The notes under the pieces are model-generated. The model was given only the letters and a program-made list of their open reading frames with translations, had not been told where the DNA came from and did not search any database. A stretch of 64,000 bases of DNA from the NCBI RefSeq assembly GCF_004145405.1, contig NZ_SELQ01000002.1:434001-498000 (forward strand). Direction: 5' to 3'. A program made the translations under genes and the position numbers. This stretch comes from Salipiger sp. IMCC34102. Lineage in GTDB: Bacteria > Pseudomonadota > Alphaproteobacteria > Rhodobacterales > Rhodobacteraceae. This document shows, in pieces, positions 1 through 9,391 of this stretch. Numbering within the stretch: position 1 is the first letter of the stretch; every line of letters starts with the position of its first letter.

Positions 1-12
1 CGTAGGAAAGAC

Positions 13-79
13 GCGCATGGGCCGGTAACGGTTGACCCATCAGGTTCCCATGCGCCCCCGTCAGACCGGGGGTTTTTTT
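13..79 (+). promoter_or_regulatory. ilvI leader: candidate transcription attenuator
   Basis: A 6-bp GC stem (55-60 with 67-72, loop 61-66) is followed by seven T residues (73-79), which is a textbook intrinsic terminator, and it ends only 33 bases before the ilvI start. Bases 13-21 and 47-55 form a perfect 9-bp inverted repeat that shares base 55 with the terminator stem, so the two structures could be alternatives. This layout fits attenuation of branched-chain amino acid genes, but a leader peptide would lie left of the window edge. The other reading is simply the terminator of an upstream gene. Confidence 0.5.
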
Positions 80-112
80 ATGTGCAGTCGCCAGACCAGA
101 ACGGAAAAGACG

Positions 113-1864
113 ATGACCAGACAGATGACCGGCGCGAAAATGGTGGTTCAGGCCCTGATCGATCAGGGGGTGGAGGTCGTCTTTGGCTACCCCGGCGGGG
201 CCGTGCTGCCGATCTACGACGAAATCTTCCAGCAAAACCACATCAAGCACGTCCTCGTCCGTCACGAACAGGGCGCCGTGCATGCCGCCGAAGGCTACGC
301 GCGCTCCACCGGCAAGCCCGGCGTGGCGCTCGTGACCTCCGGCCCCGGGGCCACGAACGCGGTCACCGGTCTGACGGACGCGCTGATGGATTCGATCCCG
401 CTGGTCGTGCTCACGGGCCAGGTGCCGACCTTCATGATCGGCTCCGACGCCTTTCAGGAGGCCGACACGGTGGGCATCACGCGGCCCTGCACCAAGCACA
501 ACTGGCTGGTCAAGGACACCGACAAGCTGGCCCCCACCCTGCACGAGGCGTTCCATATCGCGACCTCCGGCCGGCCCGGCCCGGTGCTGATCGACATCCC
601 CAAGGACATCCAGTTCGCCAACGGCACCTACGCCGACAAGGCCAAGCGCCGCTCGCACTACAGCCCGCAGGTCAAGGGCGACATCGAGACGATCCAGGAA
701 CTCGCCCGCGCGATGGAGACGGCGAAGCGTCCGATCTTCTACACCGGCGGCGGGGTCATCAACTCCGGCCCCGGTGCCAGCCAGCTCCTGCGCGAACTGG
801 TCGAGGCGACGGGCTTTCCGATCACCTCCACCCTGATGGGGCTGGGCTGCTATCCTGCGTCGGGGGACAAGTGGCTGGGGATGCTGGGGATGCACGGCAC
901 CTACGAAGCCAACCTCGCGATGCACGACTGCGACTTGATGATCAACGTGGGCGCGCGTTTCGACGACCGGATCACGGGCCGGGTCGACGCCTTCTCGCCG
1001 AAGTCGAAGAAGGCGCATATCGACATCGACGCCTCCTCGATCAACAAGGTCATCCGCGTCGACATGCCGATCCTGGGCGACGTGGCCCACGTGCTGGAGG
1101 ATCTGCTGAAGGTCTGGAAGGCGAACGGCCGCAAGACCGACAAGGACGGCCTTTCGAAGTGGTGGAAGAAGATCGAGGGCTGGCGCGCCGAGGATTGCCT
1201 GGGCTTCGAGCAGACAGGCCCCGTCATCCGGCCACAGCACGCGATATCCCGGCTGGAGGCGCTGACCAAGGATCACGACCGCTACATCACGACCGAAGTG
1301 GGACAGCACCAGATGTGGGCCGCGCAATACATGGGGTTCGAGGCGCCGAACCGCTGGATGACCTCGGGCGGTCTGGGCACCATGGGCTACGGCGTCCCCG
1401 CTTCCATCGGTGTGCAGATGGCGCACCCCGACGCGCTGGTCATCAACGTCGCCGGCGAGGCATCCTGGATGATGAACATGCAGGAGATGGGCACCGCCAT
1501 GCAGTATCGCCTGCCGGTCAAGCAGTTCATCCTCAACAACGAACGCCTCGGCATGGTGCGCCAGTGGCAGGAGCTGCTGCACGGCGAGCGTTATTCCTCC
1601 AGCTGGTCCGAGGCGCTGCCCGATTTCGTGAAGCTGGCCGAGGCCTTCGGCGCCAAGGGAATCAAGGTGGACGACGCCGCCGACCTCGACGAGGCGATCG
1701 CCGAGATGATCGCCTACGACGGCCCCGTGATCCTCGACTGTCTGGTCGAGAAGCACGAGAACTGCTTCCCGATGATCCCCTCGGGCAAGGGCCACAACGA
1801 GATGCTGCTGGCCAACGCGAAGACGCAAGGCGCCATCACGGCGACCGGCGCGGTGCTGGTGTAA
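113..1864 (+). CDS. ilvI: Acetolactate synthase (AHAS), large catalytic subunit
   Basis: This is the ThDP-dependent enzyme that condenses two pyruvates, or pyruvate and 2-oxobutyrate, in the first common step of valine, leucine and isoleucine synthesis. The N-terminal domain carries RHEQGA with the catalytic glutamate near residue 52, followed by a TSGPGATN stretch. The ThDP motif near the C-terminus reads GEAS...NN rather than GDGS...NN. About 583 residues is normal for the family. I chose the ATG at 113 because a purine-rich GGAAAAGA lies just upstream and the protein then begins at the usual MTGAKMVVQAL region; an in-frame start further left would run through the terminator hairpin. ilvH follows 44 bases downstream. 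Confidence 0.96.
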   Translation: MTRQMTGAKMVVQALIDQGVEVVFGYPGGAVLPIYDEIFQQNHIKHVLVRHEQGAVHAAEGYARSTGKPGVALVTSGPGATNAVTGLTDALMDSIPLVVLTGQVPTFMIGSDAFQEADTVGITRPCTKHNWLVKDTDKLAPTLHEAFHIATSGRPGPVLIDIPKDIQFANGTYADKAKRRSHYSPQVKGDIETIQELARAMETAKRPIFYTGGGVINSGPGASQLLRELVEATGFPITSTLMGLGCYPASGDKWLGMLGMHGTYEANLAMHDCDLMINVGARFDDRITGRVDAFSPKSKKAHIDIDASSINKVIRVDMPILGDVAHVLEDLLKVWKANGRKTDKDGLSKWWKKIEGWRAEDCLGFEQTGPVIRPQHAISRLEALTKDHDRYITTEVGQHQMWAAQYMGFEAPNRWMTSGGLGTMGYGVPASIGVQMAHPDALVINVAGEASWMMNMQEMGTAMQYRLPVKQFILNNERLGMVRQWQELLHGERYSSSWSEALPDFVKLAEAFGAKGIKVDDAADLDEAIAEMIAYDGPVILDCLVEKHENCFPMIPSGKGHNEMLLANAKTQGAITATGAVLV

Positions 1865-1908
1865 GAAGACAAAGGTCGCGCCACGCGCGACCGGCAAGGA
1901 GACAGATC

Positions 1909-2481
1909 ATGGCAGCACTGAAGATCAAGAAAGGCGCCACCAGCCACAGCGCCTACGACCTGCGGTCGCATTTCTCCGACGTGATCGAGCGGCACACGCT
2001 CGCCGTCATCGTCGAGAACGAACCGGGGGTGCTGGCCCGCGTCATCGGCCTCTTCTCGGGGCGCGGCTACAACATCGAAAGCCTGACCGTGGCCGAGATC
2101 GACCACGAAGGGCATCGCAGCCGGATCACCATCGTGACCTCCGGCACGCCGCAGGTGATCGTGCAGATCAAGGCGCAACTGGGTCGGATCGTGCCGGTGC
2201 ACGAGGTCCACGACCTGACCGTCGAAGGCGCCTCCGTCGAACGGGAACTGGCGCTGTTGAAGGTCCGCGGCCAGGGAGATCACCGGGTCGAGGCGCTGCG
2301 GCTGGCGGACATCTTCCGCGCGAGCGTCGTGGACAGCACCCTGGAAAGCTTCGTCTTCGAGATCACCGGCACGCCTGAGAAGATCGACGCCTTCGCCGAC
2401 CTCATGCGCCCGCTGGGCCTGCAGGAAGTCGCCCGTACCGGCGTCGCCGCACTGGCCCGTGGCGAGGTCGCGCACGGCTGA
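1909..2481 (+). CDS. ilvH: Acetolactate synthase, small regulatory subunit
   Basis: This is the regulatory partner of IlvI, which confers valine feedback control and raises activity of the catalytic subunit. An N-terminal ACT domain is visible (HTLAVIVENEPGVLARVIGLF, then GRGYNIESLTV), followed by the second conserved domain with VHDLT and the LRLADIFRA region. At 190 residues it is slightly longer than the E. coli form because of an N-terminal extension rich in Lys, Thr and Ser. AAGGAG sits 7 bases before the ATG. It is clearly in an operon with ilvI. Confidence 0.96.
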   Translation: MAALKIKKGATSHSAYDLRSHFSDVIERHTLAVIVENEPGVLARVIGLFSGRGYNIESLTVAEIDHEGHRSRITIVTSGTPQVIVQIKAQLGRIVPVHEVHDLTVEGASVERELALLKVRGQGDHRVEALRLADIFRASVVDSTLESFVFEITGTPEKIDAFADLMRPLGLQEVARTGVAALARGEVAHG

Positions 2482-2535
2482 CCGAAGCCGGGGTCGCCGG
2501 GCCTCGCCAGGCGGCCCTCAACGCGAAAGTGCATC

Positions 2536-2564
2536 GCAAGCCGCCCCCCGGGCGTGCGGCTTGC
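2536..2564 (+). terminator. Hairpin after ilvH, possible weak terminator
   Basis: A 9-bp perfect stem (2536-2544 with 2556-2564) lies in the 156-base gap between ilvH and the nucleoside hydrolase gene. There is no T-run after it, so if it ends transcription it is not a classical intrinsic terminator. Confidence 0.35.
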
Positions 2565-2637
2565 GGCTTACCCGTGCGACGGACCTTGCCCCGCCGCCCC
2601 GCGTCGGTCACACACGCATCAAACCGACGGAGACTCC

Positions 2638-3567
2638 ATGCCGCAGAAGATCATCATCGACACCGACCCGGGCCAGGACGACGCCGTGGCGATCCTGCTC
2701 GCCCTCGCCTCCCCAGAGCTGGAGGTGCTGGGCATCACCGCCGTCGCGGGCAACGTGCCGCTGGAGCTGACGGCCCGGAACGCGCGCATGGTCTGCGAGC
2801 TGGCGGGCCGCACCGACGTACCGGTCTTCGCAGGCTGCGACCGCCCGCTCGACCGGGCGCTGGTCACGGCGGAACACGTGCACGGCCAGACCGGCCTCGA
2901 CGGCCCCACCCTGCCCGAGCCCGAGATGCCGCTTCAGGACAAGCACGCGGTCGATTTCATCGTCGAGACGGTCCGCGCGACGGACGGCGTCACGCTCTGC
3001 CCGCTGGGACCGCTCACGAACATCGCCACGGCCCTGCGGCGCGCCCCCGACATCGCCGAGCGGATCGAGCGGATCGTCCTGATGGGCGGCGCCTACTTCG
3101 AGGTGGGCAACATCACCCCCACCGCCGAGTTCAACATCTACGTCGACCCCCAGGCCGCCGACGAGGTCTTCCGCGCGGGCGTTCCGATCACCGTCCTGCC
3201 GCTCGACGTGACGCACAAGGCGCTGGTCACGCAGCCCCGCCTCGACGCCTTCCGCGCGATGGGCACGCCGATCGGCCAGACGGTCGCCGAATGGACCGGC
3301 TTCTTCGAGCGTTTCGACAAGGAGAAATACGGCAGCCAGGGCGCGCCCCTGCACGACCCTTGCGTCATCGCCTGGCTCTTGCGGCCCGACCTCTTTTCGG
3401 GCCGCGAGGTCAACGTCGAGATCGAGACCGCCTCGGAGCTTTGCCTCGGCATGACGGTCGCGGACTGGTGGGGCGTCACCGACCGCGCGCCCAATGCGCT
3501 CTTCATCGGCGACGTGGACGCGGATGGATTCTTCGGCCTTCTGACCGACCGGCTCGCGCACCTATGA
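2638..3567 (+). CDS. Nucleoside hydrolase (inosine-uridine preferring family)
   Basis: This enzyme would hydrolyse the N-glycosidic bond of ribonucleosides for purine or pyrimidine salvage in the cytoplasm. The calcium-binding signature DTDPGQDD is at residues 8-15, GPLTNIA and LMGGA follow in the expected order, and the late calcium-ligand aspartate is in LHDP near residue 240. The length of 309 residues is typical. Substrate preference cannot be read from sequence alone. The ATG at 2638 matches the family N-terminus, which begins two or three residues before the IIIDTDPG strand. The stop overlaps the start of the next gene (ATGA), so the two are translationally coupled. Confidence 0.93.
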   Translation: MPQKIIIDTDPGQDDAVAILLALASPELEVLGITAVAGNVPLELTARNARMVCELAGRTDVPVFAGCDRPLDRALVTAEHVHGQTGLDGPTLPEPEMPLQDKHAVDFIVETVRATDGVTLCPLGPLTNIATALRRAPDIAERIERIVLMGGAYFEVGNITPTAEFNIYVDPQAADEVFRAGVPITVLPLDVTHKALVTQPRLDAFRAMGTPIGQTVAEWTGFFERFDKEKYGSQGAPLHDPCVIAWLLRPDLFSGREVNVEIETASELCLGMTVADWWGVTDRAPNALFIGDVDADGFFGLLTDRLAHL

Positions 3568-4013
3568 GCACGGCGATCAACCTCGCGGGCCCGGACGATC
3601 TGGACCGGGCGCTCGCCCTGATGGCCCGTTTCCACGAGGAGGCCAGCCTGCCTTACGACGACGCCCACCGCCGCGCCACGATGGAGCCGCTGCTCTCCGG
3701 CTCGCCCCTCGGGGCGGTCTGGCTCATCGGGCCGCAGCGCGCGCCATTGGGCTACGTCATGGTCACCTTCGGCTGGTCCGTCGCACAGGGCGGCATGGTG
3801 GGCTGGCTGGAAGAGCTCTTCATCCGCCCCTCCGTCCGCGGCCGCGGCATCGGGACGGAGGTGCTGCACGCCGTCACCGTCTCCCTGCGGCGGGCCGAGT
3901 TGCGCGCGATGCACGTGATCGTCCCCGACGATGCGCCAGAGCTGGCCCGCTTTTGCGCGAGAACCGGGTTCAGCGTGACGACCACGCCCACGCTGATGAC
4001 CGATCCGCTGTGA
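3564..4013 (+). CDS. GNAT family N-acetyltransferase
   Basis: This is a 149-residue single-domain acetyltransferase. The acetyl-CoA pyrophosphate-binding loop RGRGIG is at residues 92-97, preceded by LEELFIRPS (the beta-4 strand and motif A) and followed by a C-terminal FCARTGF motif typical of the fold. The substrate is unknown. Its start overlaps the nucleoside hydrolase stop (ATGA) and its stop overlaps the SelO start (GTGA), so all three genes form one coupled operon. Confidence 0.88.
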   Translation: MSTAINLAGPDDLDRALALMARFHEEASLPYDDAHRRATMEPLLSGSPLGAVWLIGPQRAPLGYVMVTFGWSVAQGGMVGWLEELFIRPSVRGRGIGTEVLHAVTVSLRRAELRAMHVIVPDDAPELARFCARTGFSVTTTPTLMTDPL

Positions 4014-5404
4014 TCGCCTTCGACAACAGCTTCGCCCGACTGCCCGAGCGGTTCTACACCCGGCTCGATCCGACGCCCGTCGCGACGGCGGAAACGATCG
4101 TCGTCAACGACGCGCTGGCCACCGCGCTGGGCCTCGACCGCGACTGGTTGAACGGACCCCAGGCCGTCCAGGTCTTCGCGGGCAACGCCGTGCCGGACGG
4201 GGCGGAACCGCTCGCCCAGCTCTACGGCGGCCACCAGTTCGGATCCTGGTCCGGGCAACTGGGCGACGGCCGCGCGATCCTTCTGGGAGAGGTCCGTGCC
4301 GAGGACGGGGCCTTGCGCGATATCCAGCTGAAAGGCGCCGGTCGCACGCCCTACTCGCGCGGCGGCGACGGGCGGGCCTGGCTGGGGCCGGTTCTGCGCG
4401 AATACCTCGTCTCGGAAGCGATGCATGCGATGGGCGTGCCCACGACCCGCGCGCTGGCCGCCGTGACCACCGGCGAGCAGGTCGCGCGCGAGACGCTCCT
4501 GCCCGGTGCCATCCTGACCCGCGTGGCGCGCAGCCACATCCGCGTCGGCACCTTCCAGATCCATACCGCGCGCCAGGATGTCGAGGCGCTGCGGACCCTC
4601 ACCGACTACACAATCGCCCGGCACTGGCCCGACGCGGACGGGCCCGCCGGGCTGCTCGACGCGGTGGTGGCCGCGCAGGCCGAGTTGATCGCGCAATGGA
4701 TGGGGCTGGGGTTCATCCATGGCGTGATGAACACCGACAATTGCAGCCTCGCGGGCGAGACGATCGATTACGGCCCCTGCGCCTTCCTCGACACCTACGA
4801 CCCGCAGAAGGTGTTCTCGAGCATCGACCGGATGGGGCGCTACGCCTACGCCAACCAGCCCGGCATCGCGATCTGGAACCTGGCCCAGCTGGCGACGGCG
4901 CTCATCCCGCTGATGCCCGACGAAGAGGCGGCGGTCGCGGATTTCACCACCCGGATCAACCGGTTCGCCGACCTCTACCAGGCCGCTTGGGTCCGTGTCT
5001 TCGGCGCCAAGCTGGGCCTGGCCGACCCGACGCTGGAGGACGCCGATCTGATCCAGCGCCTCCTGACCCTCATGGCCGGGGAGGCGCTCGATTTCACCGC
5101 CACCTTCACCCGGCTCGGCATGGGCGAGATGCCGCCCGCCCTCTCCGCCTGGGCCGCGGAGTGGCAAAGGCGGCGTGCCGGGGATTGGACAGATCGTATG
5201 GCGCGCGCCAACCCGACCGTGATCCCGCGCAACCACCGCGTGGAAGCGGTGATCGCCGCCGCAACACGCGGCGATTTCGCACCGTTCCACGAGATGTTGA
5301 AGATCGCCACCCGGCCCTTCGACCCGCTGGACGAGACGCGCGCGCCCTACGCCCTGCCGCCCGAGCCGACCGAGGTCGTGCGGCAAACCTTTTGCGGCAC
5401 CTGA
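4010..5404 (+). CDS. selO: Protein adenylyltransferase SelO (YdiU/UPF0061 family)
   Basis: SelO is a pseudokinase-fold enzyme that transfers AMP to protein hydroxyl groups and is linked to redox stress. Family motifs are clear: [18 protein letters not shown], then [30 protein letters not shown], and HGVMNTDN with [10 protein letters not shown] around the metal site. The protein is 464 residues, close to the usual 480. The GTG at 4010 gives the expected N-terminus ([13 protein letters not shown]) and overlaps the previous stop. A cysteine remains three residues from the C-terminus (FCGT), where eukaryotic SelO has selenocysteine. By eye, the position matching the internal disulphide partner cysteine of E. 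coli SelO is not cysteine. Confidence 0.94.
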   Translation: MIAFDNSFARLPERFYTRLDPTPVATAETIVVNDALATALGLDRDWLNGPQAVQVFAGNAVPDGAEPLAQLYGGHQFGSWSGQLGDGRAILLGEVRAEDGALRDIQLKGAGRTPYSRGGDGRAWLGPVLREYLVSEAMHAMGVPTTRALAAVTTGEQVARETLLPGAILTRVARSHIRVGTFQIHTARQDVEALRTLTDYTIARHWPDADGPAGLLDAVVAAQAELIAQWMGLGFIHGVMNTDNCSLAGETIDYGPCAFLDTYDPQKVFSSIDRMGRYAYANQPGIAIWNLAQLATALIPLMPDEEAAVADFTTRINRFADLYQAAWVRVFGAKLGLADPTLEDADLIQRLLTLMAGEALDFTATFTRLGMGEMPPALSAWAAEWQRRRAGDWTDRMARANPTVIPRNHRVEAVIAAATRGDFAPFHEMLKIATRPFDPLDETRAPYALPPEPTEVVRQTFCGT

Positions 5405-5439
5405 CCCGCGCCTCCCGGGCCCCGAAGGGCCACGCAGGG

Positions 5440-5500
5440 CTTCTTTGGATCGAAAATACTTCCGCCGGAGGCATCCGCCCTTGCCAGCGGCAAGGGCGGA
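5440..5500. repeat. Dispersed intergenic repeat, copy 1, with a 3' hairpin
   Basis: The core (CTTCTTTGGATCGAAAATAC then TTCCGCCGGAGG) resembles copies at 42705-42733 and 56784-56833. It is followed by a perfect 11-bp stem with a 3-base loop (5475-5485 with 5489-5499). It sits between the 3' ends of selO and the cyclophilin gene, so a bidirectional terminator role is plausible, although there is no T-run. Confidence 0.6.
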
Positions 5501-5506
5501 CCACTG

Positions 5507-6047
<541 letters not shown>

Positions 6048-6055
<8 letters not shown>

Positions 6056-6554
6056 CGGCGGCCACCACTACCTTGATCATGCGGTCGGGATTCGCGGGCG
6101 GCTCGCCCCGGGCGATGTTGTCGACATGCTCCATGCCCTCGATCACCTGCCCGTAGACGGTGTACTGCCCGTTGAGGAAGTCGTTGTCCTTGAAGCTGAT
6201 GAAGAACTGGCTGTTGGCCGAGTTCGGATTGGCCGACCGGGCCGCCCCGAGAGCGCCGCGCGCGTGCGGCACCTTGGAGAATTCCGCCGGCAGATCCGGC
6301 AGGTCCGACCCGCCCGTGCCTGCCCGGTTGGGCGCGTAGTCGCGTTCCATGTTGGCGTGCTGCACGTCGCCGGTCTGCGCCATGAAGCCCTCGATCACGC
6401 GGTGGAAGGCCACGTTGTCGTATTTGCCCGCGCGGGCCAGTTCCTTCATCCGCTCGACGTGCTTGGGCGCCACGTCCGGCAGCAGCTTGATCACCACGTC
6501 GCCGTCCTTCAGCGTCATGATGATGGTGTTCTCTGGATCTTCGATGTCGGCCAT
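6048..6554 (-). CDS. Cytoplasmic cyclophilin-type peptidyl-prolyl isomerase
   Basis: This is a 168-residue PpiB-like prolyl isomerase without a signal peptide. FHRVIEGFMAQTGD begins at residue 50, GTGGSDLPD is near 79-87 and NSQFFISFKDN is near 114-124. The ATG at 6554 was chosen because CAGGAG lies 7-9 bases upstream and the protein then begins at the usual acidic ADIEDPENT; a longer frame to 6692 would run into the divergent pgk start. It overlaps the downstream exported paralogue by 8 bases, and the two look like products of a duplication. Confidence 0.93.
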
Positions 6555-6676
6555 TGCGGGCTCCTGTTGGTTGCTGCCTTGGGACATATGGCGCGATCCC
6601 CGGATTGCCAACCGGGGGGCGTTGACGCCCGCGGGTCCTTGCCACAGGTAAGGTGCAGCAACGACAGGAGGCCGCG

Positions 6677-7855
6677 ATGGGCTGGAAGACACTCGACGAC
6701 ATGGATCTGGACGGCAAGCGCGTGCTGGTGCGCGTCGATATCAATGTGCCGGTCGAGGATGGCCGCGTCACCGACACCACGCGGATCGACCGGATCGTCC
6801 CAACCGTGCGCGACATCCGCGCCGCCGGCGGCACACCGATCCTGCTGGCGCACTTCGACCGGCCCAAGGGCAAGGTCGTGCCGGAGATGTCTCTGAAACA
6901 GATCGTCCCGGCCCTCGAAAAGGCGCTGGGCTGCGACGTGACCTTCATCGACGGCTCCTACGGCGAACGTGTCGGCGCGCTGGGCCAAGGCGACGTCGCC
7001 CTTCTGGAGAACCTGCGCTTCAACCCGGGCGAGGAGAGCAACGACGACGGGTTCGCCGCGCGTCTCGCCTCGCTGGGAGAGGTCTACGTCAACGACGCCT
7101 TCTCCGCCGCGCACCGCGCGCACGCCAGCACCGAGGCGCTGGCCCGCAAGCTGCCCGCCTGCGCCGGCCGCCTGATGGCGGAAGAGCTGGGCGCGCTGGA
7201 CCGTGCGCTGGGCAATCCCGAACGTCCCGTGGTCGCCGTCGTCGGCGGCGCGAAGGTCTCGACCAAGCTCGACCTGTTGTCGAACCTCGTGGAAAAGGTC
7301 GACACGCTGGTGATCGGCGGCGGGATGGCCAACACCTTCCTCGCGGCCTCCGGCGTCGACGTGGGCAAATCGCTCTGCGAGCACGACCTGGCCGAGACCG
7401 CGCGCGCGATCGCCAGCAAGGCCGCCGAGACGGGGTGCGAGATCCTGTTGCCCCGCGACGTGGTCGTCGCGCGCGCGTTCGAGGTCGGTGCCGACAGCGA
7501 AACCGTCAAGACCGAGGACGTGCCCGCGGACGCGATGATCCTCGACGCGGGCCCCGATTCCGTCGCCCACGTGGCGGATGTGCTGAAACGCTCGAAGACG
7601 CTGGTCTGGAACGGCCCCCTCGGCGCCTTCGAGATCGAGCCCTTCGACGCTGCCACCAATGCCGCGGCGCAGGCGGCGGCGGGTCTGACGAAGGACGGCG
7701 CGCTGATCTCCGTGGCCGGTGGCGGCGATACGGTCGCCGCGCTGAACAAGGCGGGCGTGTCGAAGGAGTTCACCTACGTCTCCACCGCGGGCGGTGCTTT
7801 CCTGGAATGGATGGAAGGCAAGACCCTGCCCGGCGTGGCCGCGCTGGAGCGCTAA
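6677..7855 (+). CDS. pgk: Phosphoglycerate kinase
   Basis: This glycolytic enzyme interconverts 1,3-bisphosphoglycerate plus ADP and 3-phosphoglycerate plus ATP. Family motifs are in order: [12 protein letters not shown] at the N-terminus, [42 protein letters not shown] and the C-terminal GGGDTVAAL. The protein is 392 residues, as usual. The ATG at 6677 has CAGGAGG about 6 bases upstream. It is divergent from the cyclophilin genes and 88 bases before the aldolase gene, with no clear terminator between, so pgk-fba are probably co-transcribed. Confidence 0.97.
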   Translation: MGWKTLDDMDLDGKRVLVRVDINVPVEDGRVTDTTRIDRIVPTVRDIRAAGGTPILLAHFDRPKGKVVPEMSLKQIVPALEKALGCDVTFIDGSYGERVGALGQGDVALLENLRFNPGEESNDDGFAARLASLGEVYVNDAFSAAHRAHASTEALARKLPACAGRLMAEELGALDRALGNPERPVVAVVGGAKVSTKLDLLSNLVEKVDTLVIGGGMANTFLAASGVDVGKSLCEHDLAETARAIASKAAETGCEILLPRDVVVARAFEVGADSETVKTEDVPADAMILDAGPDSVAHVADVLKRSKTLVWNGPLGAFEIEPFDAATNAAAQAAAGLTKDGALISVAGGGDTVAALNKAGVSKEFTYVSTAGGAFLEWMEGKTLPGVAALER

Positions 7856-7943
7856 TCGCCCGCCTGTTGGCGTTACCACGATTGTCAGGCCCCCGCGGCT
7901 TTCCTACACCCGTGGCAACCAACACAACTGACGGGTGAGAGAC

Positions 7944-8834
7944 GTGAACCAGGAGATGGCAGCGAAAATGCGCGGGGGCGACGGTTTCATCGCCGCCCTC
8001 GACCAAAGTGGCGGATCGACCCCCAAGGCGCTGCGGGCCTACGGGCTGAGCGAAAGCGACTGGTCCTCCGAAGAGGAGATGTTCGATCTCATCCACGACA
8101 TGCGCGCCCGCATCGTGGCCGCCCCGGCCTTCAACGGCGAAAAGGTGGTGGGTGCGATCCTGTTCGAGCAGACCATGGACCGCCAGTTCGCGGGCGAACC
8201 CGCCGCCCAACACCTTTGGAACACGCAAGGGGTCGTCCCCTTCCTGAAGATCGACAAGGGCCTGCTCGACCGTGAGAACGGCGTGCAGATGCTGGCCCCC
8301 ATGCCCGGATTGCAGGACACCCTGAAGCGGGCGCACGACCTGGGCGTCTTCGGGACCAAGGAACGCTCTGTCATTCACGAGCCAAACGAGACCGGGATCG
8401 AGGCGATCGTCGCGCAGCAGTTCGACGTGGCCGCACAGGTGCTGAACGCGGACATGATGCCGATCCTGGAGCCTGAAATCAGCATCGACGCCCCCGACAA
8501 GGCCCGGGCCGAGACGCTGCTTCTGGGCTGCGTCATGGACAACCTCGAACGGTTGCCCAAGGACGCCGAGGTCATGCTGAAGCTGACGCTTCCCGAACAG
8601 GCGGGCCTCTACCAGCCGCTGGTCGATCACCCCAAGGTCATGCGCGTCGTCGCCCTGTCCGGCGGCTACGACCGCGAGGAGGCGACGCGGCGGCTGGCCC
8701 AGAACCCGGGCGTCATCGCCAGCTTCTCGCGCGCGTTGACCGAGGGGCTTTCCGCGCAGCAGTCGGACGAGGCGTTCAACGCGCAGATCGAGCAAACCAT
8801 CGACACGATCTACCGCGCCTCGACCGCCGCCTGA
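7944..8834 (+). CDS. fda: Fructose-bisphosphate aldolase, class I (short bacterial type)
   Basis: This enzyme cleaves fructose 1,6-bisphosphate by Schiff-base chemistry. It closely follows the 296-residue staphylococcal class I form: GFIAALDQSGGSTPKAL near the N-terminus, GAILFEQTMDR, VVPFLKIDKGL, IIEPE-type EPEISI, and MLKLTLPE, whose lysine at about 213 is the expected Schiff-base residue, then SGGYDREEA and IASFSRAL. I chose GTG 7944 because the encoded NQEMAAKMRGGDG aligns with that family N-terminus; GTG 7935 and ATG 7965 are alternatives. No strong ribosome binding site decides it. Confidence 0.92.
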   Translation: MNQEMAAKMRGGDGFIAALDQSGGSTPKALRAYGLSESDWSSEEEMFDLIHDMRARIVAAPAFNGEKVVGAILFEQTMDRQFAGEPAAQHLWNTQGVVPFLKIDKGLLDRENGVQMLAPMPGLQDTLKRAHDLGVFGTKERSVIHEPNETGIEAIVAQQFDVAAQVLNADMMPILEPEISIDAPDKARAETLLLGCVMDNLERLPKDAEVMLKLTLPEQAGLYQPLVDHPKVMRVVALSGGYDREEATRRLAQNPGVIASFSRALTEGLSAQQSDEAFNAQIEQTIDTIYRASTAA

Positions 8835-8865
8835 GTCCGACGGGCCACGGGCATCACAAATCACG

Positions 8866-8893
8866 ACGCGGGCATTCCCATTGCCCGCGTTTT
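8866..8893 (+). terminator. Intrinsic terminator after the aldolase gene
   Basis: A perfect 9-bp stem (8866-8874 with 8882-8890) with a 7-base loop is followed by TTTT. It lies 32 bases after the aldolase stop and separates it from the FtsB-like gene. Confidence 0.8.
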
Positions 8894-8946
8894 CTGATTC
8901 TGTGGACCTCAACCGCGGGATCACATCGGCGGAGCGAGGCTGAAGC

Positions 8947-9243
8947 ATGACCAATTCCAGACCCTCCGTGGGAACCATCATCTACGTCCTCGGTGCGCTG
9001 GGACTGGGGCTTTATTTCGCCTTCGCCGCGGTGCAGGGCGATTACGGTGTCCTCAAGCGCGCGGGCGTGGCCGCCGAAGGCCGTGCCCTTGCCCAGGAGC
9101 TCGAGGTGCTGGAAGCCGAGGTCGCCCGGATGGAGAACCTGACCCTGCGCCTGTCGGACAAGTACCTCGACCTCGACCTGCTGGATGAGCGTGCGCGCGA
9201 CGTGCTGGGCATGGTCCGCCAGGACGAGATCGTCCTCGACTGA
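8947..9243 (+). CDS. ftsB: FtsB/DivIC-type septum formation initiator protein
   Basis: This is a small bitopic divisome protein, expected to pair with FtsL and FtsQ. One membrane helix covers roughly residues 9-28 (TIIYVLGALGLGLYFAFAAV), followed by a periplasmic coiled coil (about 40-70, rich in Glu, Leu and Ala) and a short conserved tail (DLDLLDERARDVLGMVRQDEIV) that matches the family's YIEERARELLGM-like ending. The length of 98 residues is normal. A GAGGC element precedes the ATG. It sits just upstream of the pdh genes, a position I associate with other alphaproteobacteria. Confidence 0.88.
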   Translation: MTNSRPSVGTIIYVLGALGLGLYFAFAAVQGDYGVLKRAGVAAEGRALAQELEVLEAEVARMENLTLRLSDKYLDLDLLDERARDVLGMVRQDEIVLD

Positions 9244-9348
9244 TCCGGCGCCCCGTCCGGATCGCCCGTCGCCGACCGTCCTTCCTTGTGCGAAAAACTG
9301 CGCAATCGCGTTGCCAAGCCGCGCCGCCCGTTCTACCCTTCAAAATTA

Positions 9349-9362
9349 GTTTAACGCTAAAC
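9349..9362. promoter_or_regulatory. LacI-operator-like palindrome upstream of pdhA
   Basis: GTTTAACGCTAAAC is a 14-base palindrome with a central CG and a single mismatched pair (12 of 14 positions symmetric), 30 bases before the pdhA start. Its form fits a LacI-family regulator site. LacI-type regulators of central carbon metabolism are known in Rhodobacterales and Rhizobiales, but assigning this site to one of them is inference. Confidence 0.5.
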
Positions 9363-9391
9363 AATTCCCGGGACCGGGTGGAGGGCGCGCG

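Noticed and set aside
82-1908. Long frame leading into ilvH from within ilvI
   Set aside because: The first 600 codons are out of frame with ilvI and low-complexity; only the part from ATG 1909 is a real protein.
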